Assembly (NCBI GenBank): GCA_030248135.1
Contig: JASANC010001169.1
Location: 248,001-312,000, forward strand
Source: Theristus sp. LFF4_11
Lineage: Eukaryota; Nematoda; Chromadorea; Monhysterida; Xyalidae
DNA length: 64,000 nt
Reading direction: 5' to 3'
This document shows positions 32,111 to 45,130 of the stretch, piece by piece. A program made the position numbers and the translations under genes. The stretch's first letter is position 1. Every line of letters starts with the position of its first letter. A model generated the notes under the pieces. That model did no database searches. It was given only the letters and a program-made list of their open reading frames with translations, and was not told the DNA's origin.

Positions 32111-35100
32111 CTGGAAAACACATGCGAGGCGCATCGGAATGCGAATGCACTTGTTCAGACACATGAAGCAGCCGGTGTAAACAGTCGAGAATGGAGGGCA
32201 CTGCTTGAGAAACTGCTAGAAATGGAAGCTGTTCTGCTAAACAAGTGTCCGGTGAAGCTGGTGATCACTGTGAACAGCATCAACTCTGATCTACCAATCC
32301 ACGAGACAGATGGTGTGTGGTGCGCTCACTATTTCGTATAGTTCGTGCTGAACGATAGATCCATGAACGAAAGCGACAGCATAAGAAATGGAAAAGATAG
32401 CATAGTTGTTGTACTGGTTGCTGTTATGGCGGTGCCCACTACGACCGTGTTGTTTTTTGGAATTGTTGCAAATCTTCGGCAACTACTTGGGTGGTGTCCC
32501 CCCTGCATCGTGCAGCACGGACAATACGAAAGTTGAATAAAAGTAAGTGCAACACAAGATCAGTGCTGTCAATCGAAGTTATTATTGTGAACAGCAATTA
32601 AAAATGAACATTTGTTTGAAGTTACTATTACTGAAAGAGTGATGTCTGCAATAAAGGACAGTGAAATCACAACAAGCGTTGCACTACATGCATAGAAAGA
32701 CTCCTCAGCCTCAATTTCATTTTTAGCACATTCCCCGAAGAAATGGATTTTTGACGAAACGAGTGCACGGACTGAACCAGAGCATGGCCACAGCACACAC
32801 GACACACAGCTCGTTGCAAGTTGCAAATCATCCAGCCGATCTGGCAATGCGACCGCTGGCAATTTTATGTTGACCGTTAACTGTTTTATGTGCTCATCGA
32901 TGCACCGCATTTTTTGTATGTTTGTCCCTTTCGAAAGGTCGATTTTCCCAGTGAGATCTAGTGTTGTGCTGCATGAGTTTCCGTAAGTTTTATGTACACT
33001 CGCAATTTACGAGCGTCGTCCATGCGATGCGACAAGTGTTGTGCGAGCTCACCACATTTTGCACCACACAGTCAAACGCAAACGTTTAGCGATAAGTTTA
33101 CATTTCCTGGTATTCCTACTACATAAAAATTACAGCTTACACTTTTTCCACTTTTGCTGAAAAATTCCTGAAACCATTGCGAAATTCGTCCATTCGTATT
33201 TCCAAAAAAGTACCCCCGAACAATCGAGCGAGTAGCGCGCGTCATTATTCAGCACACTTTTCACTCTAATCTCATAACTCTTTTTCGCCATTTTCTTTGT
33301 TCCTGCTGTGGTCATTTACGCGGCGGCGACATCTGTGCGCAGAATGCTCGTCGTTTCCCTTGCACTCGCAAAGTGGTGTGTCTCGATGCGTGTGCGTGCG
33401 TGTGTTTTTGTTTTCTTCTACTGGAGTAAACAGGCCCGGCACAGTGTGTATGTGTATAGGCGTCTTGCGGAATCTTTTAATTCGAATTTGTGCGGGGCGT
33501 AAATATGAGAGCATATAAGAGAGACAGCGAGAGCCCGGGTGGCGCGCGCGCTCTTGTTGTTGTGGCCGGTGCGTGTGTCGGCGGTGACACACCACACACA
33601 CACACGGATCAAAGGGAGCTGCCGCCACGGACACGGACAAGTTTGCTGACAAATGTGCGTCGTTTCAGACATTCTTGCAGCGAACGAGGCCAACGCACGG
33701 CCATTGGTGCGCAAATTTATGACGCTCGCTCCGCCCAGCCGCGTCAACGACTCTGCACACACGCTTTAATCGTTGCCGCGCACTGCACGCACAACAAGCG
33801 CATAAGCGCTGGCTGCTCCACCACGCGCCTCATACACGAACCAGCCGCTTTTGCACCTGCCTCGTTGATTGTGTCCCCCCTCTTTGTTCAAGACGCACCC
33901 CCAACGCCCGTCAACCGAATGCGCCAATTTTCACACAATGCCACATTTCACCACGCCAGTCGCTCTCGCTTCGGCTGATACAGTGTGATCTTTGATAAAC
34001 GAAACTTGTTTTCACTGCGGAAAGAACGCCCACTTCCCAACACGGCTTAGATTACATTACGCATTTCAAAATTTCAAAAAACGCTATGCGTGTGCGTGTT
34101 TATGTGTTGAGCGTGTGAATTCGAAGGCAAGAAAAAACAAGACTGAGTTGAAAATGTAGAAAAAAGATTCAATTTCAGTGCGGCGAACGCATTCTGGATG
34201 TGCATAGTAGCCGTGTGCCGTTATGATTCGTTGTCTTTTGCGCTTGTCGCGCTCTGTGCGTCCGTGGCGGCGTGCCCCTTTGAACTGGTTGCACAACGCA
34301 CGGCTGTAAATTATCAGTAATGTTCATTTTTCTGCTCTGACCACCATCACACGAGCAAATGTGTGTGTCTGCGTGTGTGTACAGTGTGTGCGCACATTCT
34401 TGTGTATAAACCACACCACACACAGTTAGTCACTAATTCAGACTCGTTGAAAATACAAGCAAGCCGGCCAGAGAGAGACTCAAAAGTGATACGATACGAC
34501 CGCAAAAGTCGTTCACGCCCCACCGCAGCACAACTGCGCCCCGTACAACAACAGCACACACGACAGGGCACTATGACGCACACGCAATTGCGGGAAGTCG
34601 CCTCATAGTCACCAACATTGCGAATGAGTCAACAAAACGGTCAGCGGTCTTCAGTTGACCAATTTGTTGACCGCTTTTGTCACTGCTGTTCAATCACGTT
34701 TTTTTTATCACGTGGAATTTTTTTTGTCTGCTGATCACCTGCAAAGTCGCCCCTGCATGTCGGCGAAACAAGTGAACCACACAAACATTGCTCGCACAGC
34801 CAAAAGTTCCCAACGAATTGCTCCAATAAAACCCACCCCACTCTGTCCGCACTGTGGTTGCAGTCACTACGTACTATCAACAAACGAGACTTCAGTTTCC
34901 GTGCCGTGATCTAAACGAGAAATGAAAACTGCCCGGAACCGCAGCAATAAGGAATTTTTGTTGCGCGGCTTACAGTAACCAAAATTTCGGAAAAACGCAA
35001 ACAAGCGGATGGAGAAATGGCGTGTTGTTGTTGTTTGTTGCTGTTTCGAAGTCGTAAATTATGACACAGAGTGCAGCAATTAGCAGTACACACACACATA

Positions 35101-36711
35101 CACAGACATGCAGCGCCGTGAACCAGCTGCTTTACGATCGTTATACAAGCTTGATTACGATCTTGGGGTCCCTGGGCGATCGTTAGCATCTGCCGTGTCC
35201 TGTGTCCTGTGCCAACATTGTGCACATTTGAAAATTGTTTTACCACCTTCGAATTAACACACTGGCGCACATTTCTTGATTAAATCTATGAACTGTGATA
35301 TCGCGCGGCGCGGCGGCTTGCGATCAAACGCAAATCAAGACAAGGTGTGTGTTCTGTTGCATCCGTGAGCGAGCATTAGTGGAGTTTTGTGCGAACTCGT
35401 TGCTAGTGGGTTCGGGGACTTGGTTTGCGTTTAAAAAACAATCTTGATGGTATTCACTGTCCTAGTCTGAAGACAGCGCACTCTGTTGTACACACAGTAA
35501 TGTTGTACAGTCACAAACAAACACACAGGCACACCATGTGTGTATGCGCGTGTGTTCATATGTGAGACTGTGCATCATTACAGGGTTATGAATAGAGTGG
35601 AACTTTAACAGCGGCTGGCATCCCTCAGTAGACGTCATGCTGAAAATAATATTTAAAAAAACCAAACGCCGCCAAAAAACGATGTACCAGCGCAATAAAA
35701 CTGCACGCGTGAAAAAAAAACCACAGAAATTCCAAAACAATAATCGAAAATAAAAACCATCGTTGTGTGACGAGCAATTTGTCTCGCTGATGCGGCTTTT
35801 TCTGACGATTTTTCACGATCAGATGGGTCGTGAGAAGTGACTGGTTGACGAATGGGCTGGTGACCTTGGCCAGATGCACGCCCACTTGCGAGCAAATGTG
35901 ACAATGGATGCATACAAATTGATCGTTCACTCGTCACACAATTGATGCCAGCTGTCTGTCATCATGGCGTTTCACGATTTGATTTTGAAAAAAATGCATA
36001 ATCTTGCGAAAAACGTGTCACACACAAAAAAAAACTATTTTGATTTAGCGTTTGGCAAGAATTGCAAGTTGGGACAAGAAAAAAGCACATCAGGGGGCAA
36101 ACAGGGGAAAAGTTGAACAGTTTGAATACAAATCGGGTTAGATTCGCAGCCATTCTTACAGTATATAAATGGATACTGTACTGTCATTTGGTTACAGCGA
36201 CACAAAACAAAAAGCTGCGCAAACTGGGTCGCTTCAAATTCAGACAAACATAATTTGAACCGTCCAGCCAGCGACTGCGAAGGCTGCTGGGTTACAAACC
36301 AAATTCGATTGTTTCAGCAATTCAAATACACGCAGCATAGCGGAGCAAGCTGAAATGGTTGACTGCTGGTTTTTTTTGGACGAGAGACGACACGGGAACA
36401 TTGACTCGGTTGTTATTCACCTGCACCATTGTTTCCTATTACCCAGCCCCCGCCATAACAACGAACCAAACAAACAACTAGCACGGTTACTGTAAATGAT
36501 TCGGACACGGTATATACGAACGTTTGATATGTACACCGCCACCTCTGGTCGCTTTGTAACGTGACACTGGTAACACCCATGGAATGATTATAGCAAAAAA
36601 TAAACAGCTTGCTTTTGGTTGGGTAAAGCTGAGAATATCGGGATTGAATCAACAAATACACGAAAAAAAGCAGGACAAAAAAACAGAAATGTCGAAATTG
36701 CAACTAACCAC
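32111..36711. other. 4.6-kb intron upstream of homeobox exon C
   Basis: Intron in the exon-C model. It contains GTCGTAAA near 35050, CA/TG-rich stretches at 33.3-34.6 kb and no repeat family member. A short minus-strand frame at 33652 (MSANLSVSVAAAPFD) runs into CA repeats and its phase fits no homeobox exon. No hexapeptide coding seen. Confidence 0.5.
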
Positions 36712-38903
36712 CGGGTCTGCCCATCCAGTTTGTGCCCCACATGTAAGCGCTTGTTGCATACGGATACGACATTGCAGCTAGGTAACCGGGATACCTGAAA
36801 CAAGTGAAAAAAACCAACATTTTTCAATCAGAGACTTCGGCGATCGATCATTGCGAACAGTCAACGATTGAACTGCCGATCATTGCAAACAGTCAACGAT
36901 TGAACTGCCGAACTGAACCGAAACAGGGGCGAATACGTGATCGCTTAAGATGTTGTTAGGACTAAATGAACAGAATTAACGAGACACTCAACAGCTTTGT
37001 ATCAAGTTCGTGCGACGGTGGGATGGAACGTGTGCACTAGCCAGGTGGTTCACCCACTAGCCCCCATGTGATGCACTAGCCCCATGTGGTGCACGCACTA
37101 GCCTCCTTATAGCGAATCTGCCCCAGTCGTGCGCGCCACACTGCGGCAAGCGCCGCCCGTTCCACCGCGCACCCACCGTCGCACCAGTGCAGCTGTGCGT
37201 GCACGCCCACTCACCCGGCGTACTGGCCGGCCGCTGCGTATTGGCCGTGCTGGTAGAGCAGCATCGGGTCGATGCCGGCCGCCGGGTCGGGCAGGCTGGA
37301 CGTGGCTGCGGAGGCGAGCGAGCTGTTCGCGGCGACCGCACTCTGCCCGGCCGTCTGCGTCAGCTGCGCCATCTGTGACAGCGGGTCCGGCATCGTGTAG
37401 CCGGTCGAGACGGCCGAAATCGCCAGCTCCGCCGAGGACTTGGCGAACTGCGCTTGTTGCTGTTGCTGTTGTTGTTGCTGTTGTTGTTGGCCTTGACTGC
37501 TGCTGCTGGCTGTGGACGCCGCTGCGGCGATACTGGCGCCGCCCAACGCACTGAACTGCAACGGGTCATAGCCGCCGAGGAAGCCTGCAATGATACTGCT
37601 ACTTGTTGGTTGGTCTGCTCGTGATGTCTTGCGCTGCTCTGGCACTGTGCCGTGCACTGAAATGAAATTGACTGGCTGACTGCACAGGGGCGCAGTGTGG
37701 CGTAAAGCCACGCAACTAAGGTGGGCCACGATATGAGCTGACGCTGACCGTGTTGGCATCAGAACAGTGATCGTTTGAAGTCAACGAACACTTTGACTGA
37801 ATAAGCACTGTTCGTTGCAAATGGCACAATGGATACATCCATGTAGTGTGGACCAGGTTTTCTGTGGATCGGCTTGTAATGGCAACCAAATAGAGTACGG
37901 TACATTTTACGTCACGGTTTCTGAAATCGGTAGGATGGGTTCCACTAAAATGAAAAACGTTACAAAAGCATGTATGTTTTTCAATGCGCCCTTTTTTCAG
38001 CGCTTTGAAAATTTTCGGCAAGGAAGTTACAAAAAAAGCGACAAGCATCGACCTGTGCAATGTACAAAATGTACGTAGACTGTGTTAGTATGTTGCTTCC
38101 ATTGTGAGCGACCTTGCGTCCATCAGTGTGAACAACGCAACAAACGCCATGCATTCAAATTGAAAACCGAACGAATTTGGGTGTACAGCGAATGAGTGGC
38201 TCAGTCGAGAAACTGCTTGAGCACAAACATTCCAGAGTTCTAGGATCCAGTAAAGCCGTTTCAACTGAGAAGCTGCTTTTGTGCAACCAAGCTTGCGCTG
38301 AACAAATGAGAATTGTAAAGATCGGCTCTTGACTTGAGCGAAAGTAAAATGAGTCCGAAAATGAACATGCGCAACATGGTTTGGTCGTTTTGCATCGGTT
38401 GGCCTTGGGCTTAATGCCTGAGCGTTCTAGTGTCGTCGCGGGCTCCGTGTCTCATAAAAATCGTCCAAATGGCCCGTAATGCCAGAATGGCGATTATTTT
38501 TATAGTCAAGCCCGTGTGTACAGCACTATCACAGCCATATAATCAACCGTGTACCAGTTTTGCTTGAAATGGTTGTGCATAATGTATAGGGAAAAAAGAA
38601 AATAATGAAATAAAAGAAAGCACACATCGAACTGCGCAACGCGCCATATACGCGACGAGATTTATTCCAATTGCACCAATAAAATCAGCAGCAGCCGCAG
38701 TCAACAGCGCCCGAACTGTTTGTGCACCTCTCCACATTGCACTGTGTGTGTGCGTGTCTGTGCGTCACATGTTTTCACACTAATGAGCCATAAAATGACC
38801 GCGCACACGGACTGTTCGTTCACTCTCTCAAGTACCCGCGCACAAACACAAAAACGACGACGGTGACGACGACGACAATGATGATGACGCTGTAGTCGAC
38901 CGC

Positions 38904-38935
<32 letters not shown>

Positions 38936-39240
38936 CGTCGTCGTCGTCATGTGTGTGCGCCATAAACGCAGCCCATAAAACAAGCGTGCAAATACTCGTA
39001 AACGAATTATGACCGGTCCAACGCCGTACAAGAACGTGTGTACGTACAATATTACAAAAGCAGCGTATGAGTGTCGTTGAACGAAAACCAAAGCAAACGC
39101 ATGCAATGCCTCCACTGACCGTTGTTGCCAGCTGCCGAGATGAACGCCGAACTGGCGGCCGGCGTGACGGCGCTCGCCGACGACACGACACTGCCGCTGG
39201 CACTGGCCGACGTCTGCTGCTGCTGCTGCCCGCTGCTCAT
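36712..39240 (-). CDS. 5' coding exons of the minus-strand Hox unit (three exons)
   Basis: Exon 1, 39240-39120, starts MSSGQQQQQTSASASGSVVS and ends at a GTCAGT donor in phase 1. Exon 2, 37584-37215, opens FLGGYDPLQFSALGGAS, has a run of 13 residues that are nearly all Gln, then GIDPMLLYQHGQYAAAGQYA, donor GTGAGT in phase 2. Exon 3, 36794-36712, encodes YPGYLAAMSYPYATSAYMWG, then TNWMGRP, donor GTGGTT in phase 1. The Trp-Met of NWMGRP lies where Hox proteins carry the YPWM hexapeptide that binds Exd/Pbx. Total 574 nt. The end phase fits homeobox exons C, B and A alike. An unspliced reading with ATG at 37759 is also open but ignores a good ATTGCAG acceptor at 37585. Low-complexity Ala/Ser/Gln content is usual for Hox N-termini. 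Confidence 0.82.
36845..36908 (+). repeat. Two 32-bp tandem units in Hox intron
   Basis: CGATCATTGCGAACAGTCAA plus 12 more bases, repeated once with a single difference, 50 bp upstream of the 36794 exon in transcript direction. A second, looser repeat of GTGCACTAGCC-type units lies at about 37031-37105. Confidence 0.8.
38903..38936 (+). repeat. (CAA)n microsatellite in Hox intron 1
   Basis: About 11 CAA units in the first intron of the minus-strand Hox unit. (CAA)n/(GTT)n also occurs at 39536-39564 and (CAA)n at 61218-61239. Confidence 0.9.
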
Positions 39241-42200
39241 CGCTCGCTCGCACTGTACGCCCCGTTAATTTGATGGCAGCACTTGATGACGCCAATTATA
39301 ATACTGCTGCTGCCAGCCAAATTACACCGATTACAACCGAATGCACACCAACGCCAATGGGCGAGCGCGCGTCGGTGGGCAGTGTTTTCGAGTAGCGTCT
39401 CTTCTGCTCAGTAATGGTCGAGCGAATAATGTTTGCTCGTTTGCGCGACGTGATGGCCAATGATGGAGACGATGATGATCGCGAATGTGATACCAATGAC
39501 GCCCGCTGCTGTGCGCGCCCGCCGCCTCCGAGCAGTTGTTGTTATTGTTGTTGTTGTTGTTGTTGTGCGTAATGCCGCAGCCAGCAGCGCCGTCCAATGC
39601 ACTCTGAAATGTGCATACACATTGCTCTGTGTCGCAGTCAGCATCACACACGCGCACTCGCATCTGCTATGCATAGTGCCGACTACCGTAACCGGCGGTG
39701 CGCTGATTGGCCGACGCAGGGTTGATTGGGCACAGTGCCTCTGTGCGTGTGTGTATGCGTTGTGTTGTGCTGGCTGCAACGAGCGGCAAGGCCATTTGCG
39801 CGGCGGTCGTTTCGGCTGTCTAAACGACACCTTGCTCAACGGCGAATGCATGCATACATTACAAATATGAACACGACATGTCGGCCGTGGCAATGTTTGT
39901 CGGCAACGCGCGTCCGGTTCGGTCGCCCGCTTTCTCTGATGAATTTCATCTTGTTCTATCTTTTCTAGCGCTGCTCTTCTCTCGCTCGCTCTTTTTCGCT
40001 CTCCGTATCTCTGCCGATATGCCCCGAGCTTTACTGGCGCCCTAACGTTCGCGTCTGCATACGCGTGTGTGTAGCGTGTTTTTTTTTCAGCGCCAGTTGT
40101 TTTTCAGTCCTTTTTCAACTGCAATTCAATCATATTGGACGAGTTATTGCGTGGATGCACAATATATGCGTATATTTGACTGACATATTAATGCGTTTCA
40201 TATGCGTGGATGAAAATTGTACAAAAACACACAGACATACACACGCGCACAAGCCACACACGCCCTGATGTACCGTATACACTTTGACAGACTTTCAAGT
40301 CAATCTAGTGAGAGTGGAGTTGAATGAGCTTTTTCACGATTGTTTATGAGCGTTTCTGATGCGAAATCGAAATGAAGATTCGGTAGTTCGCAGCGGACCA
40401 GAAAGTGTAGTATTATTTTTGTGAAACAAGCGTTTTCTCAAAAAAAAATAGCGAAACACGTGCTGTCCCACTGTACCAATTTTTTTCTCATGTCAGAAAA
40501 GCAAAAAACGTTGTCGATTTAAACTAACAAACACAACAGGAGTGTGACACATTTGTCAACAGTGCAACACGACCGATGTATGGTCATTATAATTGCACAC
40601 AAAACACCGACAGAAAAACCGCACGACACCGATTCTGGAATTTTGGCGTTGCGTTGTTGATTGAGCATGCCAAAACACACGAAACTCCGCGGCTACACCA
40701 GCACCATTTACAATCAAAATGCGCCCGCCTGCCTGCGGCACTGATTTGCATAATCGTGTCGAGAAAAAAACGATGCAATTACTGTACGAATTGAATGTTA
40801 GAGATCAGTGATTGGAACAGCACACAACCAACAGTGTTGTCGCAAATGAAACTGTAAAAAAACTACGGCATAGAGACAAGGTTTGAATATTAGGCAGCCA
40901 AGTTTGTTGAGAGCCACAGAACAAAACACGGTAAATGCGACTGCAGACAGGCGCGTTTGCCGCCCACACACGCCACGCATCCATCATAAGCGAACAATGC
41001 TTTTATCGCAATTTTTGTCTTTTCGTCTACGGTGAAATCGAATAAAACATTATGATTTTCGAAAACAATAACAAGCATTAGAGTAAAAGTGAATTTGTGC
41101 GTCTACACACGGTGAAGAGACGTGCATCGACACACACGACGATCGTAGGCAGAATCGTAAAATTCAGTAGTGCAGTCGCAGTGTAGTGGGCCACGAGGAC
41201 GACGGCGACGGCAGCATCTGGCCCGTAAATCACATTTTGTGCGACTGTAAATAAGCGAGTAGAGAGTGCGCTTGAAGGAATTTTGCACTTTTGACAGAAG
41301 AATGTTCGGTCGCGGCGGCCTGTTTACGGGGGCCAGGTACAAGAGAATGCGGTGCATTACGTGCACGACAGCATGGCGCCAGGGGGCGTTGCCGGGCACG
41401 TTTTAGGGTGCACACACGATGGCGCACACAAACGTACATGACACATTTACAACGTCTTCCGTTCGTGATTTGCGATCGTGCGGTGCGTGTGTGTGCTTTC
41501 GGGTCATCGTCGTGTTTTGGAACTTTTTATGACACCACCATCACAGCGCTGTTGTTGGCGCAGCCGTCCACAGCGCGCATATACAACAACACCGAAAATA
41601 GCAGCGATATGTTATATTATTATCATTTTACGACATTCAATCAGTGTGTTTTGCTGAATCGACACACATCAGTATGATGAGGCACACTGCAGTTGGCTGT
41701 GTGTCGGCCAAAAATAATTGCTCTTGTGTGAATTTGAAAGATGCACAATGAGACAAGAAAAGGGAGAGCGAACGAATGGAAGGAGGCAACAAGGATGAAA
41801 GCAAAAGAGGCGACGGGTGATTGCACCCGTGAGAATTGCATAAAGCCAGCGATGGTCATAATCGATTATTAGATTCATATCTTTGAACTGTTTTCAAAAT
41901 GCACTTGGTCAACATCGCCAGTGCCCCGCCCCAGAGAGAACAAAAGGACACGCGACTACGGTAGGCGAAGACAGGAACAGCGAGCCATCAGGCAAATCCT
42001 CAGATGATTTTCAAAAGTTTTTTTTGCAAAGAACAACGCACCTTTTTCGATACGTCACGAACGAACGCAACTTTGCGGCCGCTGCACCGCAGCTGTGGTG
42101 CTGCCATCGACAGACGCGCGAAAACGAATCCACCGTTACCCGCCATCGAAACAGAATCAAATGTTTTTATAATCTGGTGGTTTTTCGAACTTTCTTCCAA

Positions 42201-45130
42201 ATAAAAACAAGGACGGATTTCAGCGGCTGACGCGAACACATCGGAGACGAATAAAAATAATGGGCCGAAGAAACAAGAGAGCGCTGAGCGCACAGCTCGC
42301 AGCGGCAGTGGCGGCCGAATGCTGTGTGTCAGCGAGGACCGTTTCGTCTATTGGTCATTAGTTGCGAGTCGAGCAAAGTGGCTCGTTAGCTATGGCCGTT
42401 GATCGACGGACGGAGGCAACGCGCTCATGCAAACGACGACGGCCGAATGCTGCCGCGCACTGACAAACATTTCGTACGGCCCTTTATCACCACCATGCAC
42501 CGCACAGGCCAGAATGCTTCTTGCGTGCTAAATGCTCCGTGTTAGCATCGCTTTTTCAGCCGCAACACAGTCGTTTTTTTCTGTTATGTGTGTTGTTCAG
42601 GCCAGACAAACGCATAAATGTAATGCCACTGGTCATAAGAAAGCGCCCGCGAAATCACTCCTGATATTGCGAACAGCGTTCTCTCGTGTGCGTTTGTTCT
42701 GTTTCGACTTGCATGTCATCATTCGTTCAAGAACACTTTTATTATTTACAATATTTTTGTCTTTTGTCAAAACAGCGGAATTTACATTTTGCCGTTTTAG
42801 CGTCATAATTGTTGTGTGCAGAAGTTGCGTGTGTGCATGCTTTTATGACTGTGCATGAGTTTAGATTTTTAGTGAAATTTTGCTGCACGGCGCGGTGAGA
42901 CAGTTTGCAGAGTTGGGGCTGGCTGGGATTTTTACGACCGTCGTGCGATTTACGTGCGTGCGTGCGCGCCACTGGCAGCAGCCAAGTGCAAATTACGATC
43001 GATGATTAGAATGTCGTAAAAAGCATCGTCTCAGCGCAACATACATTCAATGGCGCACAATGAATATAAATGCACAACACAAGTGGCGAACTGACAAGAG
43101 AGCATTTGTGTGCAAAAGAGAAGTTTATCGGGAAAAATGCACAAAAAACAGTTGAGCAGCTAAAGGAGGTGATTTTTCAAAACTTACTACAGTAATTTAC
43201 GACAGAAATGTCGAATATAATGCTAATACTGAAGAATGTGGGGAACGTACATGCGTTTTCGGACGTGTATGGTAGCGAGAAGAGAGAGAGACAACGAGCG
43301 AGCGAATGCAGCCGACTCAATGACACAAATGAGGCGACACACGGAGGCACACTGTTCGCATGTGCACTGCTGCCAGCTGCGCGTGACCTCACCATCGATT
43401 CCATCGTTGCACGGAGACAAGCGCGAGAATGTCGAAAACGACCGATCGTAAATCGGACGCCTCTTGATACGTGGCATGAATGCATGCTGGTTGGCTGAGC
43501 GGGCGGCGGTGTGTTGCGCGTGAAATAGCGTCACTTAGGCGTGATTTACGCCGGGCATAATGGCCCGTCTCGTTGCGTGCGCCAGTTTTCGTGCCGATCA
43601 CGCACACCTTTCGTTTCCGTCACAGGGAGACACGCACACGCACACTCACGGACGGACTCGCATTTGCGAAGGCCGGCACAGGGCGCAAAAACGGGACGGG
43701 AGAGCCGAGGTGATTGCGACCGTGTACTTGTTTCAGGGACACACCGAAACACAATGACAACAACATCATATTTTTTTACGGTTCACATTTATGAGCGAAT
43801 CGTCCATGCACACGTTTGAAATCGTTCTCAACCAGATGATGGGCGATAACTTTTTTTGTCAAGTGCGTTCACAATGAACGGAATAAAATCTTGGAACGCG
43901 AACATTTATAATTTACGCGCCTTTCAATTGTGCGATAAACATGGAAAAACAGCTGGGCGCAAAAAACACACACACACCAACAGTAAATTCGCCATATGAA
44001 CGGGCATTTTCTAATCGCGGTTGTTTTTGCGGATCCAGTGGTCATAAAGATCACCAACGGAGCAATGCATACGGCCGGTGTCTTGCGGTTTTGCGCAAAT
44101 GCACAACGCGATGATTGGCAATAACAACAAACAGCATTTAAACACAACACAAAAATTACAATAAATATAAAAATGCCTTATAATCCGATGAAAAACAAGT
44201 CGAGCACAATGCCGACAATTTGCATTGCGAGGATTCCAGCGTCGTCGTCGTCGCACGAGATAGTGCGAATATGAGCAATTGAACGTAATGGCAATTTTGG
44301 CGCGCTGTCACTAAGCACCCGAATTACCTACCCACTTCAAAGTGAAAATGCCGCCGCAGTAAGCAAGTGCAATAACGCAAAGAACAGGGCAGCCGTGTGT
44401 GTGTGCACTTGTCGGTTACATAAATTATACGCTTGTATAAGACGTGCGGGGCTGGGCTGCCTGCCTGCCTGCACAGCTCAACCAAACTGAATCAGCAAAA
44501 ACGCGCACGCGCTGGCAGTGCATATGACGTACGCACGTAAACAGTTTTGGTGGCCGGAACAACGAGCGAACGTGTGTAGATTTGTCAACGCTGCATGCAA
44601 CAACGGTTTGTGGTCGTTGTTGACTGACCACCCTGAAGCCCGGAGTTGGCAGGCATCAAAACGCACTTGGATGGAACGTGATGGATTACGTTTGATTAAT
44701 GACACCTACACCAGTTGAACATGATCATAACCGTTTGTGAAATATAATTACACAAACGTGAGGCGTTTACAGTTTTCCAACAGTTCCACACTTGGGCTGC
44801 ATTCAACAAATCTGGATTGACATCCAGTCTATAGGTAACAACCAAAGTTCAAGAACTTTGACAAAACAAGATTATTATTAAAGGAAGTTCTTGAATGCCA
44901 AAAAGCATGGTATTTTATTGTATTGAAATGGAAGAGGTGATGGCGTTTGTCGCAGTTCACTTCCGCATTACACATCTCCCTCAGTTTACTTTACCTTTGA
45001 CTTTACTTTCACTGCCGATTCTGATCGCCATCAATATGCAATATGGGATTCAATATTTGATGGCACACTCAACGACCCTTGGAGTATAACTGAAACGGCC
45101 ACTTTGTGGTCGCTCGTAATGAGTCGTTTA
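39241..45130. promoter_or_regulatory. Hox 5' flank rich in Abd-B/Caudal-type words
   Basis: Non-coding DNA upstream of the minus-strand Hox unit. By eye it is rich in TTTAYG/CRTAAA words: TTTACGAC at 42931 and 43196, GTCGTAAA at 43013, TCGTAAAA at 41155, and many TTTATGAC/TTTATGAG. GCCATAAA at 38787 and 38959 and CTCGTAAA at 38995 lie just inside intron 1. TTTACGAC/GTCGTAAA is the known preference of Abd-B-class homeodomains and GCCATAAA that of Caudal/Cdx and Hox13. Enhancer function is inference. Confidence 0.45.

Noticed and set aside
31119..32180. 353-codon open frame on the plus strand
   Set aside because: Antisense shadow of homeobox exon C, with Leu runs opposite CAG repeats.
33585..33652. 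MSANLSVSVAAAPFD frame as an alternative Hox first exon
   Set aside because: Runs into CA repeats and its possible donor is in phase 2, which fits no homeobox exon.
37585..37759. Unspliced 5' extension of the Hox exon with ATG at 37759
   Set aside because: A good ATTGCAG acceptor at 37585 and exon 39240-39120 with a GTCAGT donor in matching phase give a better N-terminus.
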